DNA of 64,000 bases, taken from NCBI RefSeq assembly GCF_029407905.1, contig NC_073630.1, positions 33,205,001-33,269,000 on the forward strand. Direction: 5' to 3'. Position numbers and translations under genes: made by a program. Below the pieces are notes generated by a model that saw only the letters and a program-made list of their open reading frames with translations, had not been told where the DNA came from and ran no database searches. Shown piece by piece: positions 1 through 10,797 of this stretch; within the stretch, counting starts at the first letter, position 1, and each line of letters begins with the position of its first letter. This DNA comes from Bubalus kerabau. Taxonomy: Eukaryota; Chordata; Mammalia; Artiodactyla; Bovidae.

Positions 1-647
1 GGAAAGAGAAGAGCGGGACAATAGGCATTGTGACGAATCTGGGAAACAGAACAAAGTGCACATCAGAGAGGGAAAGTTTGGTTTGACAGGTGAAATTCCC
101 ACAGCCCGCAGGCAGCACTGGGAATAAAGCAGATGCCAGCCATTGCAAATCTGTGGATAATATTATTACCGGTAAAATCATTCAGATGCTAAGATACATT
201 TCTTTCTACTCGACATTAACATCTCTATGTAGAAGCAAAGGTGAAGAGATCACAGGAACCGGTTGCGTTCCCCCTGGGAGATTCACATGAATCGCACCAA
301 GAGGGCAGGAGCGTCAGTCCGCTCTACAAACTCCTTAGACGTGTTACCTTTATCTCTTCCCAGCATCTTTTTACCTTAAGTGCCTCCCTCCTCCCGGCCC
401 CAAACTCTACAATCCTCTTCGACAATAAGCTCCATCACACCAATAAATTAGAGAGCCCGGCTGAACTAAGGAAGCCCTTACTTAGCCAAGGAATGCAACC
501 AATAACCGAGTAATCAGAACGGCTACACATGCTCTGAGTAGTGAGACGGTTTCCCGGGCATGGAAAGCGGGGGGTGGGAGGAGGGCTTGATCGGGGGCAG
601 GAAAGGGTACCCACTAAGGCCTGGCGTGGGTAGCAGAGATGGCAGTT
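1..647 (-). other. NEUROG2: NEUROG2 3' UTR (partial, runs off the left edge)
   Basis: Sequence immediately downstream of the NEUROG2 stop codon. I find no minus-strand AATAAA or ATTAAA in it, so the cleavage site is probably beyond position 1. Its assignment to the 3' UTR is inferred from position and from the known long 3' UTR of mammalian NEUROG2. Small open frames on the plus strand here show no recognisable protein features. Confidence 0.6.
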
Positions 648-1460
648 CTAGATACAGTCCCTGACTATGGGGAGGTGAGGTGCGTAGCGGTGCTTGTCTG
701 GAGGTGGGGGCTGCCAATAGTCCATGTCTGAACCCTCCGGGCTGGCGGGAGATAAAGTGCAGCTGTAGGGGGAGGTGGAGTTGGAGGACGCAGAGGAAGA
801 CTCCGCGGGGCTGTTTGTGCAGCTCCACGTGGAGGCGGGCGAAGGGCTGTCTCCGCTGTTGCTCAAGGCGGCGCTAGTGCCTCCCGGACTCAGCATGACT
901 GCCTCCGAGAAGAGCGCCCCGGGCAGGCTGCCGCCGCCACAGTGGTCAGCCAGGCGCAGGGTCTCGGTGAGCGCCCATATGTAGTTGTGGGCGAAACGCA
1001 GGGTCTCGATCTTGGTGAGCTTGGCGTCCTCTGGGAATGTGGGGAGCACCTCACGCAGCGCGTCCAGCGCCGCGTTCAGATTGTGCATGCGGTTGCGCTC
1101 GCGGTTGTTGGCCTTCAATCTACGGGTCTTCTTGATGCGCTGCACGGTCTCGGCCGTCTTGGCACCGCGAGAAACAGCCCTTGCCCTCGAAGGGCGCCGC
1201 TTGCACTCATGAACCACACCCAGCAGCCGCGCCGGCCGGCAGCCCTCGGCTCCTCCCGGCGAGCCGCCCAGAGCCGCGGGCCCGGCCTCTGCCCCAAGCT
1301 GCCGACGCGCTCCGCCCGCCGCGCCCAGCTCCTCCTCTTCCTCCTCGTCAGCGCTGGAAGATACAGGGGTCAGAGCCGCTGAGGCGGGGGAGACCGAGCC
1401 AAGCAGCACCAGCACGTCCTCTTCCTCCTTTAACTCCAAGGTCTCGGATTTGACGAACAT
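648..1460 (-). CDS. NEUROG2: Neurogenin-2, proneural bHLH transcription factor
   Basis: An intact 270-codon frame with an ATG at 1460-1458 and a TAG at 650-648. The protein starts MFVKSETLELKEEEDVLVLL, has an acidic Glu run near residues 39-44, and carries a basic helix-loop-helix domain at about 112-165. The basic region reads RRLKANNRERNRMHNLN and helix 2 contains KIETLRFAHNYIWALTETLR. The C-terminal half is rich in Ser-Pro sites, the kind known to be phosphorylated in neurogenins, and ends in YAPHLPIVRDCI. The length is close to the human protein (about 272 residues). Neurogenins pair with E proteins in the nucleus, bind CANNTG E-boxes and drive neuronal fate. The whole frame is in the second exon; an acceptor lies one base upstream of the ATG. 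Codons are strongly GC-rich, matching the surrounding island. NEUROG1 and NEUROG3 share the bHLH but not these termini. The assignment is firm. Confidence 0.97.
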   Translation of the reverse strand: MFVKSETLELKEEEDVLVLLGSVSPASAALTPVSSSADEEEEEELGAAGGARRQLGAEAGPAALGGSPGGAEGCRPARLLGVVHECKRRPSRARAVSRGAKTAETVQRIKKTRRLKANNRERNRMHNLNAALDALREVLPTFPEDAKLTKIETLRFAHNYIWALTETLRLADHCGGGSLPGALFSEAVMLSPGGTSAALSNSGDSPSPASTWSCTNSPAESSSASSNSTSPYSCTLSPASPEGSDMDYWQPPPPDKHRYAPHLPIVRDCI

Positions 1461-1461
1461 C

Positions 1462-1832
1462 CTGGAGAAGAGAGCAGAGAGGGAGAAAGAACCAAATGGG
1501 GTGTGAATATAGCGGCAGAGGTAAGCTGTCAGTGTTATAGGGACTTACTGCTGCGCGCCCGAGAAGACCCGCTCGGAATCGCGCCAAGGAGGAAAGTAAA
1601 TTGGGGAGGAAACCCTGCCTGTGCTCTCCCAGCTGGCGGGCGCCCCTTGTTGTGACCCTGTCGCCAGCCAAATGGGTTCCGAACTCTGACACGCCCTGAC
1701 AGCTGTGTTCTCTCCCGGGAAGGGACTGCGACCCCGCGACAAAAGATTCGTCGCGGGCGAAGGGCGTTCGGATGTGGTGGGATGCCGTGCGGGAAACGCC
1801 CCTAAGTTGGAAGCCGCAGCGCGGGTACTCAC
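1462..1832 (-). other. NEUROG2: NEUROG2 intron in the 5' UTR
   Basis: On the minus strand the donor is CCAA|GTGAGT (GT at 1832-1831) and the acceptor is a pyrimidine-rich tract ending CTTCTCCAG (AG at 1463-1462). The 371-base intron therefore ends one base before the start codon. Mammalian NEUROG2 is known to have a non-coding first exon followed by a single coding exon, which fits. The boundaries are inferred from consensus signals, without transcript data. Confidence 0.75.
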
Positions 1833-2158
1833 TTGGTTCTGTCTCTAAACGTGCCTCGGCGTCGCTCTTTGGCGCGTGCTGCGATTCTCCGCGCAGCCGG
1901 GAGCTCAGCGCTGCTCCTTCTGCCGGCTTGGAGGCACCGGGCCTGGCGCTGCTGCGGCGCGGCTCCGCGGGGGACCGCTCTGACCGGCGACTTTGCCAAG
2001 AGCCCCGGCGGCCTCGGCGACCCGCCCGGGTCTCGTGTGTTGTGGTGGTGGTGCGTGTCTGTCTTGTCAGTCAGTCCCTGGACGCGCGGCTCCTGGCACG
2101 CGACTCCCAGGCACTCCAGTTAAAGCGAAGCTGCTTGTGGTTCAGTGGCTGCGTGTCT
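1833..2158 (-). other. NEUROG2: NEUROG2 non-coding exon 1 (5' UTR)
   Basis: The interval between the splice donor at 1832 and a predicted transcription start about 30 bases downstream of the TATA box at 2190-2184. It is GC-rich and lacks a long frame joining to the coding exon. The 3' boundary is fixed by the donor; the 5' boundary is an estimate and could move by tens of bases. Confidence 0.6.
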
Positions 2159-2180
2159 GGCACACGACTCTCCTTAAAAC

Positions 2181-2190
2181 CCCTTATATA
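2181..2190 (-). promoter_or_regulatory. NEUROG2: TATA box of the NEUROG2 core promoter
   Basis: The minus strand reads TATATAAGGG here, a strong TATA box about 350 bases upstream of the intron donor and oriented toward NEUROG2. It sits inside a GC-rich island, which is less common than a TATA-less CpG promoter but is seen for tightly regulated developmental genes. Confidence 0.7.
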
Positions 2191-2209
2191 CCACCAAGAA
2201 AACAATCAG

Positions 2210-2440
2210 ATCTGCCCCCGGGGCCCCCACCCCCCCCTCCAACCCTCGGCCGCCGCTTTCTCCTCCCCTCCCCTGTGCTGGCCCCCCTTCTCCCCCGCTT
2301 TTCCCTACCCGGCTTACTCTTTTCATTGCATTATCATCATTCATTTCTTTCTTTCTTCACCCACTTCCCCCCTCCCCTGGCCCTGCCATCCATCCATCCT
2401 CCTCTTTCCATCGCCCCCCGCCTCTCTTTCCCCCCTTTAT
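2210..2440. repeat. Long pyrimidine/purine-biased tract upstream of the NEUROG2 TATA box
   Basis: The plus strand is strongly C- and T-rich, with C runs at about 2222-2240, 2264-2290 and 2368-2412, a CTTT-type run at about 2345-2358 and CATC repeats near 2387-2400. The gene strand is therefore purine-rich with several G runs and could form G-quadruplex or triplex structures. Confidence 0.5.
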
Positions 2441-2548
2441 CTAATCAGCATAACACGGTTCTAAAGCTCCCGTTGGAGCTCGAGGCTGCGGTCGGACTGC
2501 TGGAGCGGCGGCATCGGCTCAAGCTGCGGCTGTTGTCGCCGTCGCTGC

Positions 2549-2632
2549 CCATTGTGATTGGTGGCTCGCGCTCGGCTGGAGCGTGCCGCTAATTTATTAA
2601 TGAATGGAGGTCGCGAGGCGCAGCTGGCCAAT
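2549..2632. promoter_or_regulatory. Cluster of CCAAT boxes, an E-box and homeodomain-type sites
   Basis: ATTGG at 2557-2561 (a minus-strand CCAAT box), AATTTATTAATGA at 2591-2603 resembling homeodomain sites, the E-box CAGCTG at 2621-2626 and a plus-strand CCAAT at 2628-2632 fall within 85 bases. They lie about 400-470 bases upstream of the predicted NEUROG2 start. The motifs are seen directly; binding is inferred. Confidence 0.4.
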
Positions 2633-2879
2633 CAGGGCGCCCCGGACTCCGGGAGGCCTGCGAGCCACGCGCACAGGAGCCCGCTCCCTTTCAGCGGCTC
2701 ATTAGGGGCCGGGGCGCTGGGGGCGGGTGGGGAGACCAAGGCGACCGCCCGGGTCCCAGTCCTCGCGGCCGCACCCCACCCCCGTCCCGACGCGCACGCG
2801 CACGCACCGCAAGGCACCCGGCGCTGTCTGGCCTCTGAGCTCCCGGACATCGGGATCCTAGAAATTAGTTAATAGGGGT

Positions 2880-5381
2880 CAGAATCCCAGGAAAAGTAGT
2901 AAGCCCTCTGCTGCAGCCGGACGTCTCTTGGCAAAGCTTCTTAGGAACGGTCTCAAATAGTAAAGTATTTCAAAACGCTTTCGTTTGGTTAAAGGAGGCA
3001 TAGGGTATGGATGGCGAGCTGTGGTCACTTGGCGGGCAAGCATGTTTAGGTTCCAGAAAGACTGACGTGGGAGGGTGAAGAGAGAGGACGTTGGAGGATT
3101 TATAGAGGCGTCTCCTGACAGGGAGATCGAGTAGGGGAGCAGTTGATGGACTTTTAGAGGAGGTGAAACTAAAAACACTCACTTATTAGAGCTAAAAGGG
3201 GCCTCCTCATTTTACGTGTGACACACAGCACCATACAGGTTTTTGGTTTTCGGGGAAGGGTGGGGCGCGCTCGGGCTAACCCCTGTTTATGGTGGGGCGG
3301 GACCGCAAAGGGCTTCCTGCCTAGGTGGCAGCGGGAGGAGCGGCCGACTTGTAGCTCGGCAGAGCGAATGGGCTGCGTTGACATTTCCATGACCTCTGCT
3401 CCGCGCTGGGGAGCGTTGTAGGGACATGGGGCCCGTCCTCCTGATTCTCCCGGCTTTTCAATAGGAAAAAAGAGCTGGAGGGCTACTGGACCTCGGAGGG
3501 AACTTGTTCTGAATTGCTCAACAGCCATCCCTCCCTCCCTCCTCCTCCTCCTCACGCCCACCCTCTTGTCGAAGTGGCTGACTTCTTAGAACCACGGCAC
3601 CCAGAAGTGTGTGCTGGGCCGAGTGTTAGATGGTGCATGGGTAGCGGGAATGCATCTGGACTCCAGTAGATTGCAGAGGAGTTTCTTTTGCAGATTAAGT
3701 TTCAGCAAGGCTCAATAGGAATGTTAAAATTTGAGAAGTGGTGAGAGAAAAAGAATGTTGTCTCTGGTCTCGGTCTCATTCGGATTGTGGGAATTGGAAA
3801 CAAGCTGTATTTCAGAGAAAGGGACGATGAAAGTGTTCGGGCATGGTTTTAATTTGTTTAATGTTTTCTTTAGGGAGATAGTGAGCAGGCTTGGAAGGCA
3901 TAAAGTAAAGAAAATGAAAATTAGAATCTCATGAAAGGGACTGCTACCCGCTGCAGCTATCCAACCTCAGACTTCTTTGTCTTGAAATTATTTGAAAATT
4001 GCCACAATTTTCACCTTGCTGGTTGATACTTTGCATCTCTTCCCCCCACCCACTTTAAAAACAAATTCCCTAAACATAATAGCATTATTTCCCTAGTTTC
4101 CTCCTCAGTTCTTTTAGAACAGCTTAATTTCATATGGCAGAAGTGCAGATATTAAACAAGAAAGAAGGGAAATGTTTAGTCTTTTCAGAACACAACATCT
4201 GCCTGTCTCACCTCTGCCTGTCTCACCCTTCTTTGGGTGTCTCTCTCTGTATCATGAACCTGCAGAATAAGAACTTCATAAAAGAGTTTGTTCAAGAAAA
4301 AAATGCATCAAGAGTGAAAGATACCAAAAATGCTTACCATGATTGATGCACACATTAGCATTATTTTATAGGATATGATCACTGAGGCCAAATAAGTAAA
4401 TATTCTTTACAGTCCCCCTAAAAGAAAACTCTGTTATGTCTTGTCTAGTCAAAAATGGAAGGAACACATGGGAGTGGATGCAGGATTTTTGTATTAATTT
4501 TGAAAGAAATAGGACGAGAAAGCTAGGTTCTGAGGAAATGATCAAAGGCTGCTAAAAACAAATAGTGGAATGATGGGAGATATTATGGAGTGTCAGCTTT
4601 TAAATACCTACATCTCCTGGCAGGAGTGGCCTGCAAAGAAAGACAAGCCAATAGGTTAATGTAATAGAAACAAAGGAAAGTTTACTTTAGTATCAGTAGA
4701 AACATACTTCTTTAGATAGATCTTTAAATTTTTGGTCTGGCTAGGAAGTGCTGGGTTGATTTGATGATTAAATATATTAGGGGGAAAAACAGAATCAGAA
4801 TCCAATTAAGTGGAGGCTTAAAGGAAAACCTGATGAATTTTGTATAACTCCAAACAAACTCCAAGATCAAGCTGGTTTTAATGTTTATTGCTAGTGAAAC
4901 ACACAATGGGTTTCTTTAGATGATTTTTAAGACTGTTTGGGTGTCTGACCCCTCAGTTTTTATGTTCTTCCAAGATTTTATGTTTTTATGATGCGCTGAA
5001 AGGGTACATGCTTTTCTTTGTCAAAACCCAAACTTTCTATACTGTCTGTAAGAAGTTAATAATGAATATTTAAGAGTATCCTGTGCAGATATTTAGTAAC
5101 AGTAAACTATTATTAGGGTAAATCACACATTTCTGATTCTGGAAATTTCCAGGAAAGGAGATTCTTTCCAAAAGGAAAAAGTATGCAAAGAAACATAAGC
5201 TTGTGTACATATTCAAATGATAGAAATCAATCTCTAATCTATGTAGCTATAAAGATACCATGAAGTTTATGTAACTTTTTAAAGTAAGGAATTTGTTGGC
5301 TATATGCAGTGAGTGGTTTGTGTTAGATTACTGTGCAAAAGTACAAGTTTGTGTTTTTTTAATCACCCTCTATATTATCTT
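2880..5381. other. Unique sequence upstream of NEUROG2, nothing recognised
   Basis: I see no repeat family or convincing coding frame. About 2880-3600 is moderately GC-rich and ends in a CTCC run near 3531-3552; the rest is AT-rich. The short frames present lack recognisable domains or splice context. Regulatory content is possible from position alone. Confidence 0.35.
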
Positions 5382-5596
5382 CCAGCTTCCCTGGTGGCTC
5401 AGTAGTTTAAAAAAAAATCCGCCTGAAATGCAGGAGACCTGGGTTCAATCCCTGGGGCCGCAAGATCCCCTGGCAAAGGAAATGGCAGCTCACTCCAGTA
5501 TTCTTGCCTGAGAAATCCCATGGACAGAGGAGTCTGATGGGCTACAGTCCACGGGGCTGCAAAGAGTTAGAAACGACTGAGTGACTAAACAATAAC
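5382..5596 (+). mobile_element. Bov-tA SINE
   Basis: It begins with the tRNA-like head CTTCCCTGGTGGCTCAG, carries a box-B-like GGTTCAATCC and continues into the BovA body ending in ACGACTGAGTGACTAA. An 8-base duplication ATTATCTT (5374-5381 and 5597-5604) flanks it. Confidence 0.9.
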
Positions 5597-5604
5597 ATTA
5601 TCTT

Positions 5605-8379
5605 GGAATTTTAAGAATTTTGGTTCTGTTTTTGCTTAGTAGCCTTCAAGAAAAGCATCACTGTTCATAATATTTTGGGAAATATTTCCTACTATGAAGA
5701 GTGTTGTTTTTTAAAAGAAAAGAACATCAAGAACTATTAACACACTAGTGCAATTCAGAAGCCAGCCATTCACACTCATTCGCAATATTTTATTTGTTCC
5801 ACATTTTGCTTGGTTTTGCTGAAAGAAAGCAATTTCGATTTGTACTCAGATTTGCAAAGACGAAGCCAGTGCCAGATATCCTTAGCTGGATGCTTCTAGC
5901 ACTCTTTTAACTTAAATAAATTCAAGAGGCACTTGTGTGGTCTAAAAGATTGTCCAGATGAAACGAGGCTGAAATGTTATGTGAAGGGGGAGGGGAGCGC
6001 GTGAATAGCGTCAGTGAATTTGGTGACCGAGGGCCGCTCCTGTCCATTGCGTGAACTGTCCTAAAGGGTCAAACTGTTCATCTTCAGCCCCTCTTTCTGT
6101 GTGCAATCCCTACTTTAAGAGAACAAAAGCTCAAAGCAGGCAGTTATCAAGAAATGGGAGCCCAATGATTTAAACTCATCCCCAAGCCTTAAAAAGAAAG
6201 GAGGCCCGAGGATGTGTAGGGAGAGAAAAGTGAAGTAAGGGGAGCAGGGAGGGGGGTGGAGACCTTTAGAAAGTCTTTGTTATTTTTAAGAAGCTTGAAC
6301 TTTGAGATGACCCAAGAGCTCTAAAGTTTAGGGTAGGTGTTGCTGTGGGGCCCATCCACACATCCCATCCACACTTCGACCTCACAAGTGGCCGAAGAGG
6401 ACAAATGGTCACCCCACCATACTTTTGCTGCTGCAGGTGAATGTTGGGGGGTGGGGTGGGGGATGGGTGTGAAGAAAGGTCCTTTTCCCAGAAAGCACAA
6501 GAGCAAAAGTTGCCTCCCCAGCCAGCCTGTCCCCCAGTTCACAGTAAACCGTCCTGCCTTCAAGGAAAGGGAGGGGCTCTGCTCTGCTAAAAAGGACTAG
6601 ATGATGCGTCTGCCAAGGATGGCTTTGTAGCCTAAATCCTAATCCACTCGGTTAGCTCTCCAAAAGGCGGAAAGATGGAAAGAAAAAGTTAGCCAATCTT
6701 GAATAGCTTTAGTTATTTGCTGGGTACTAGAAACACTCCGGTTTCCAGAGTGGTTGAAGACCGAGTGGAAATGATTAGCCCCCTCTGCATCCCCCCGCCC
6801 TTCCCTGCGGAGGGCTCTTTGCTACGCCAGAGTTCATTACTAGTGATGAGCAGATGGTGAAGCGCTGGGAGGCAGAGTGGGCTCGGATTTTTGGGGGGTC
6901 CCCTTCTGTGGAGGCAAGGAGGTCAAGAACAATAATAGTGTAAACTCATCACCCCCTCCCTCCCCGCCTTCTTACTGGACCCCTGTGCAGAATTCTGTCT
7001 CATCCTGGATCTCTCCCTCGGGTCCTGTGGGGGAGGGTTTGTCACTCCAGTCCTGCAGAGGTCAGAGCTAGGATGGTGCGCGGCAGCTTCAGTGGGCCAG
7101 CCCCACCCTCTTCCGTATTTGGGGATGGCCGGGGGAATCTACAAGAGGAGGTGCAAGGCAGAGAAGGTCGTAACCCCCCTCTCTCGGGACCCTTATTCCC
7201 TTGCCCTAAACCCGTATAATGTGCTTTGGCGCCCCAAGCCAACCATTCAGGGAATCCAGCTTGACGCAGGAGGTCTTCTTGATGGTGTTGAAATCCACCC
7301 GGCAGGTGCTGAAAGGCTCCCTTCCTTTTGCGCCCTCTCTACCCTCTTCCCTCCAGCTCCAGAGAGGCAGCACCCGGCAGACTTCTCTGCACTCGGTAGG
7401 CGACCCGCTGCCCGAGCACTCTTCTTTCCCACGAAGGAAAGAAGTCACTGTAGGAGATTTGACCAGTCTCCGCCAGCTTTCTGATTGTTTTCCTCAGGTA
7501 AGGGGAAAAGAACAGCCGGCGCTTGAATGGGGGGCTGGGGGCCCACTAGGGAGAGAAGCCCCCCCTCACCCCTCTGTGCCAGCAAAAAGGGACATTGGCT
7601 ATCCAGGGGAAAGTGCAAGAAAGAGAGCACTAATCGCTGAACCAGGAGACAAACACGATTACCAGCTCCGAGCCTTGAGTCAGAAAGTCTCATAGACTTT
7701 AAGATGTTAATCCCCGGCATAATCCTTCCTTTGGCGTGTAGGAATAGTGCAGCCACAAGAGTTGTTTTGTTATTTATATTGGCGTTTAATAAAACTCAGC
7801 CAGTGGTGAATGGGCTGCCCACTCTCCAATGGTAATTAATTCCCTATTTCAGTGACCCAATTGTCCTGGGACAGAGCTGTGAGCCCGTCCCGGTGCCCCG
7901 GTCCCTCTTTGTGCGGATACATGGCCCTCGTGCTTCAACAGCTATGGAAACTCATTCTTTTGATGTCATTCAAGGAGTTTTCCTTGGGCATCTTCTAAAC
8001 TTCAAGGACCCTTTTCTTTCTCCGTTTCATGAAAAGCAGTGCGAGCTTGACCACCTCTGTAGAATTTAATGATTTGGTGAAAGAACTCTTTGGGGTTTGT
8101 GTAAGGAGTTAGAGAGAAAGGAAATTTGGCAGCCTGCTCTCTCGCAGGGACAGTCCCAAACCTGAAAAACACAAAACTCATTCAAAGCAATGGAAAAAAG
8201 ATCTGAAAGCTGATTTTCCCTCTCCTCTCCCAACTAAGGAAAAACGTAACCTCCCCAAACACTGAATTCTCTTCTGGAAATTATTGTTTGTTGATAATAT
8301 AAATTAAAAGGGCCAGGTTGGAATGAATAAATTCGAATCTTAAGCAGAGAAAGTTCTTTAATGTGTTCCTTTGGGCAAC
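5605..8379. other. Repeat-poor single-copy DNA, candidate distal regulatory region
   Basis: No recognised ruminant repeat in almost 2.8 kb, which is notable next to the dense repeats further right. The part at 7745-7870 contains TAATTA-type homeodomain motifs and ATTGG/CCAAT motifs in close order. The open frames (for example 7092-7484 and 7219-7695, plus strand) have no recognisable domains. Enhancer function is inferred only from proximity to NEUROG2. Confidence 0.35.
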
Positions 8380-8635
8380 ATCATCTTTCTACTTAACACA
8401 CTCATTCAGTCATCCCTCCTTTATACATGCACTGGCAACCAGTGTGTGCCAAGCACTGCACCAAGCCCTGGGAACAACCCCTGCACAAAACAGACACCAT
8501 TCCTACCCCCACAGAGCTTACATTCAAATCGGTAGACAAAAAATGAAAAAGTTAACACATGTCAGAAAACCATGTTAGGTAGACAATAAGACTGTAATGT
8601 AATACAGTGTCGGAAGAGAGCCCGGCTACGTTTTA
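8380..8635 (-). repeat. L2/MIR3-like ancient repeat fragment
   Basis: The pattern CATTCATTCA, TGTGCCAAGCACTG, ACAAAACAGACA and CCACAGAGCTTACATTC in order is typical of the antisense 5' side of an L2-class element. It is diverged, so the edges are approximate. Confidence 0.5.
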
Positions 8636-8737
8636 TTTTCACGGATCCAAAACGATACTTTAGGACACAAACCATTTGGGGTCGACCCTAGCACCTGATT
8701 AATTCATCTTTTCTTTCCCCCCAAATTTCATTCCCTC

Positions 8738-8905
8738 CGCGAGGCGCGGAGGCCTCATAGCAAACGAACCGGCAGCTGCGGCCCGCGGGTCTTAGCCGCG
8801 CGACCGTGCAGTGGCCGGCATCACTTTCCGCGCAGCCAACCGCCCGGGCTCCAGGCCGGGAGGGGGCGGCCGCGGCGCGCCCGGTAGCGCTCCCTGCACA
8901 AGTAG
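8738..8905. promoter_or_regulatory. Isolated CpG-rich patch about 6.6 kb upstream of NEUROG2
   Basis: A short, very GC- and CpG-rich segment with several GCGCGC- and CCGCGG-like stretches, bounded by ordinary AT-rich DNA and not part of a recognised repeat. It could be a minor CpG island for an unannotated or antisense transcript, or an orphan regulatory island. Confidence 0.4.
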
Positions 8906-9519
8906 CTCTTCTATGTCTTTATACGCACTTCCAAAAAAACTTTCGCAAGTCACAGAAACAATTCAGAATTCAACTAAGAAAATACAGAGTGAACCATATG
9001 GCCTGGGTGGCTCGAGTCGGCTGCATTTTACTCCAGACAAAGAAGGGATTGAGAGTTGAAGGAAAGGAGAAAAAAACCAACTTTCCGGCTGATGAAGCTG
9101 TTGTCTGGAGGCAATGATCCCAAATCTGAAGGCTTTATTCCGGCTCCGACGGAGACGTGATATGTCATATGATTAGCATCTTTCATATTTACAAGAGTGG
9201 TATGGGCTGCCAGTCTTGAGAGAAAGGCTAGAGAAAGAAGGGGGCATATGCTGAAATGGATTTAGCATTTGAAAGAGAGAAAGGAGATCGGATAAATACA
9301 CTTAAACGAGGATTTCGTTTTACTCCTGTTGAGTTCTAATGGATTGTTGATTGAGATTTTAGGGGCCTGGAACCGAGGTGTCAGCAGTAATTTAAAGAAG
9401 GCATTCAGTCCTCCCGCGCCTCTTTTCTCCATTTCCCCCTCTCACCCCTCCCACCCTCTCTCATTTACGCCTTCAAGCAGTACCGGGGCGGGGAAGGCTT
9501 TTAAAACAAAACACAAAAC

Positions 9520-9870
9520 AGGATCTCAGGCGCTGGCCGAGGGAGCCGGAAAGCGGCTGGGTTTGGAGGCGGCGCCCCGTACGCCCCACGGCGGCCTGGG
9601 GGGTGGCACCTGAACGTCTGCAGGTCTGGCCGCAGGTGCGGGGCCGCTGCGCGCGCGGCGAGGTCCTGGTGCCCTCTGGCGGGGTCCGCGGAGGAGCCTA
9701 CACCGCGTGGGGCTGGGCGACGTTTCACATTCCTCTTGGGATGCGCTCTGGGGCCTTCACCTGTGGCTCCGGTTACGAGCGCGTAGGCTCGGCCACTTCT
9801 AACCTTCAGGCTCAAAATTGTCGATGGTGGGCTTCTCCGAGTCGAAATAGACGCGTAAGACACCGCCCCC
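9520..9870. promoter_or_regulatory. Second GC-rich patch upstream of NEUROG2
   Basis: GC-rich, CpG-containing single-copy DNA with repeated CAGGTG/CACCTG E-box-like motifs (about 9607-9612, 9634-9639 and 9758-9763). Open frames on both strands through it reflect base composition. A regulatory role is inference. Confidence 0.35.
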
Positions 9871-10439
9871 GGTAGTTCTGATGGCTGCCAAGTTTGAGAC
9901 GAGCGGGCCTGGGTCCCAAGACTTTCGTTGTGAGGATTTAGCTATTTAGCAGCTAAAAGTGAGGCCAAGACTCAGTACTTTGGGGGAAAGCCCTGGACTC
10001 CAGACTAATAAAAGGACCTCTTATGCGCTTGCTGGGAATATACTGTATCTATACGGATCAGTATTTCTCCTCCCACCTACAGCCATTTCCAGATTCATTC
10101 TCCAGACTGCTTGTCGCTCCCCTGGTATTTTTTATTCTCTTCCGAATTGGTGTTCAGTGCCCATTTTAGCTAGATGTCGGGTGTGTAAAATGTTGGGGAA
10201 GGAGTGCGAGAGGCACCAAGTGCAGCAGCCTTAGGCCTCATCCCCTGGATCCAGACACCCAAATTCCTGTTTCCCCTCTGCTTCGTTGCTTTCCTGCTTC
10301 AGTTTGCTTGTCCTTAACTTAGGCAAAATTGTACTTTGCCAAGTGTACTTGTGAATCTTTTAAGCTGTCCACATCTGCCAAGAGTAGAGATTGACTCATA
10401 ATAAATACAATACTGCCACAATACCAAAATGTTATGCAG

Positions 10440-10797
10440 ACTTTAAGATCATATTTTTGATTGATACTTAATTTTTAAGTTTTATTTATTTTATTTTTTG
10501 GCTGTGCTGAATCCTCCTTGCTGTGCAGGCTTTTCTCTTGGTGCTGCGAGCTGGGGCTCCTCCCTAGTTGTGCCAGGACTTCTCCTGGCGGTGGCTTTTC
10601 TCATTGCTGAGCATGGGCCCTAGGTTGCAGGGCTTCAGTAGTTGTGGCTCCAGGGCTCTAGAGCACAGGCTCAGTAGCTGCAGCTTACAGGCTTAGCTAC
10701 TCTGCAGCACGTGGGATCTTCCCGGACCAGGGATTGAACCCATGTCTCCTGCATTGACAGACAGATTCTTTACCACTGAGTCCCCAGGGAAGCCTGG
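10440..10797 (-). mobile_element. CHR-type tRNA-derived SINE
   Basis: In reverse it starts with a tRNA-like head (GGCTTCCCTGGGGACTCAG) with a B-box-like GGTTCAATCCC, followed by the long CHR body, and ends in an AT-rich TAAAATAAATAAA tail at the left. CHR SINEs occur in ruminants, cetaceans and hippos. Confidence 0.8.

Larger units (their letters stand above)
830..2870. promoter_or_regulatory. NEUROG2: GC-rich CpG island over NEUROG2
   Basis: High GC and frequent CpG run from the NEUROG2 coding exon through exon 1 and about 700 bases of upstream DNA, then fall sharply after about 2870. The edges are judged by eye. Islands of this kind mark Polycomb-regulated developmental genes. Confidence 0.65.

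Noticed and set aside
942..1382. Plus-strand 146-codon frame antisense to the NEUROG2 bHLH region
   Set aside because: It is a shadow of the GC-rich coding strand; the minus-strand frame is clearly NEUROG2.
1772..2592. Long plus-strand open frames over the NEUROG2 promoter
   Set aside because: They lie in a GC-rich island, overlap the non-coding exon and promoter on the other strand, and have low-complexity Pro/Ser composition without domains.
5382..5470. tRNA-like heads with A- and B-box motifs (here and in many other places)
   Set aside because: They are the tRNA-derived 5' ends of Bov-tA and CHR SINEs, continue into SINE bodies and do not fold as complete tRNA genes.
7092..7695. Overlapping plus-strand frames of 130 and 158 codons
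   Set aside because: No recognisable domain, no splice context, and they overlap each other in different frames. A small chance of a lncRNA or novel peptide remains.
9501..9863. Minus-strand 120-codon frame in a GC-rich patch
   Set aside because: Basic, Arg/Pro/Ala-rich composition as expected from GC-rich random sequence; no family features.
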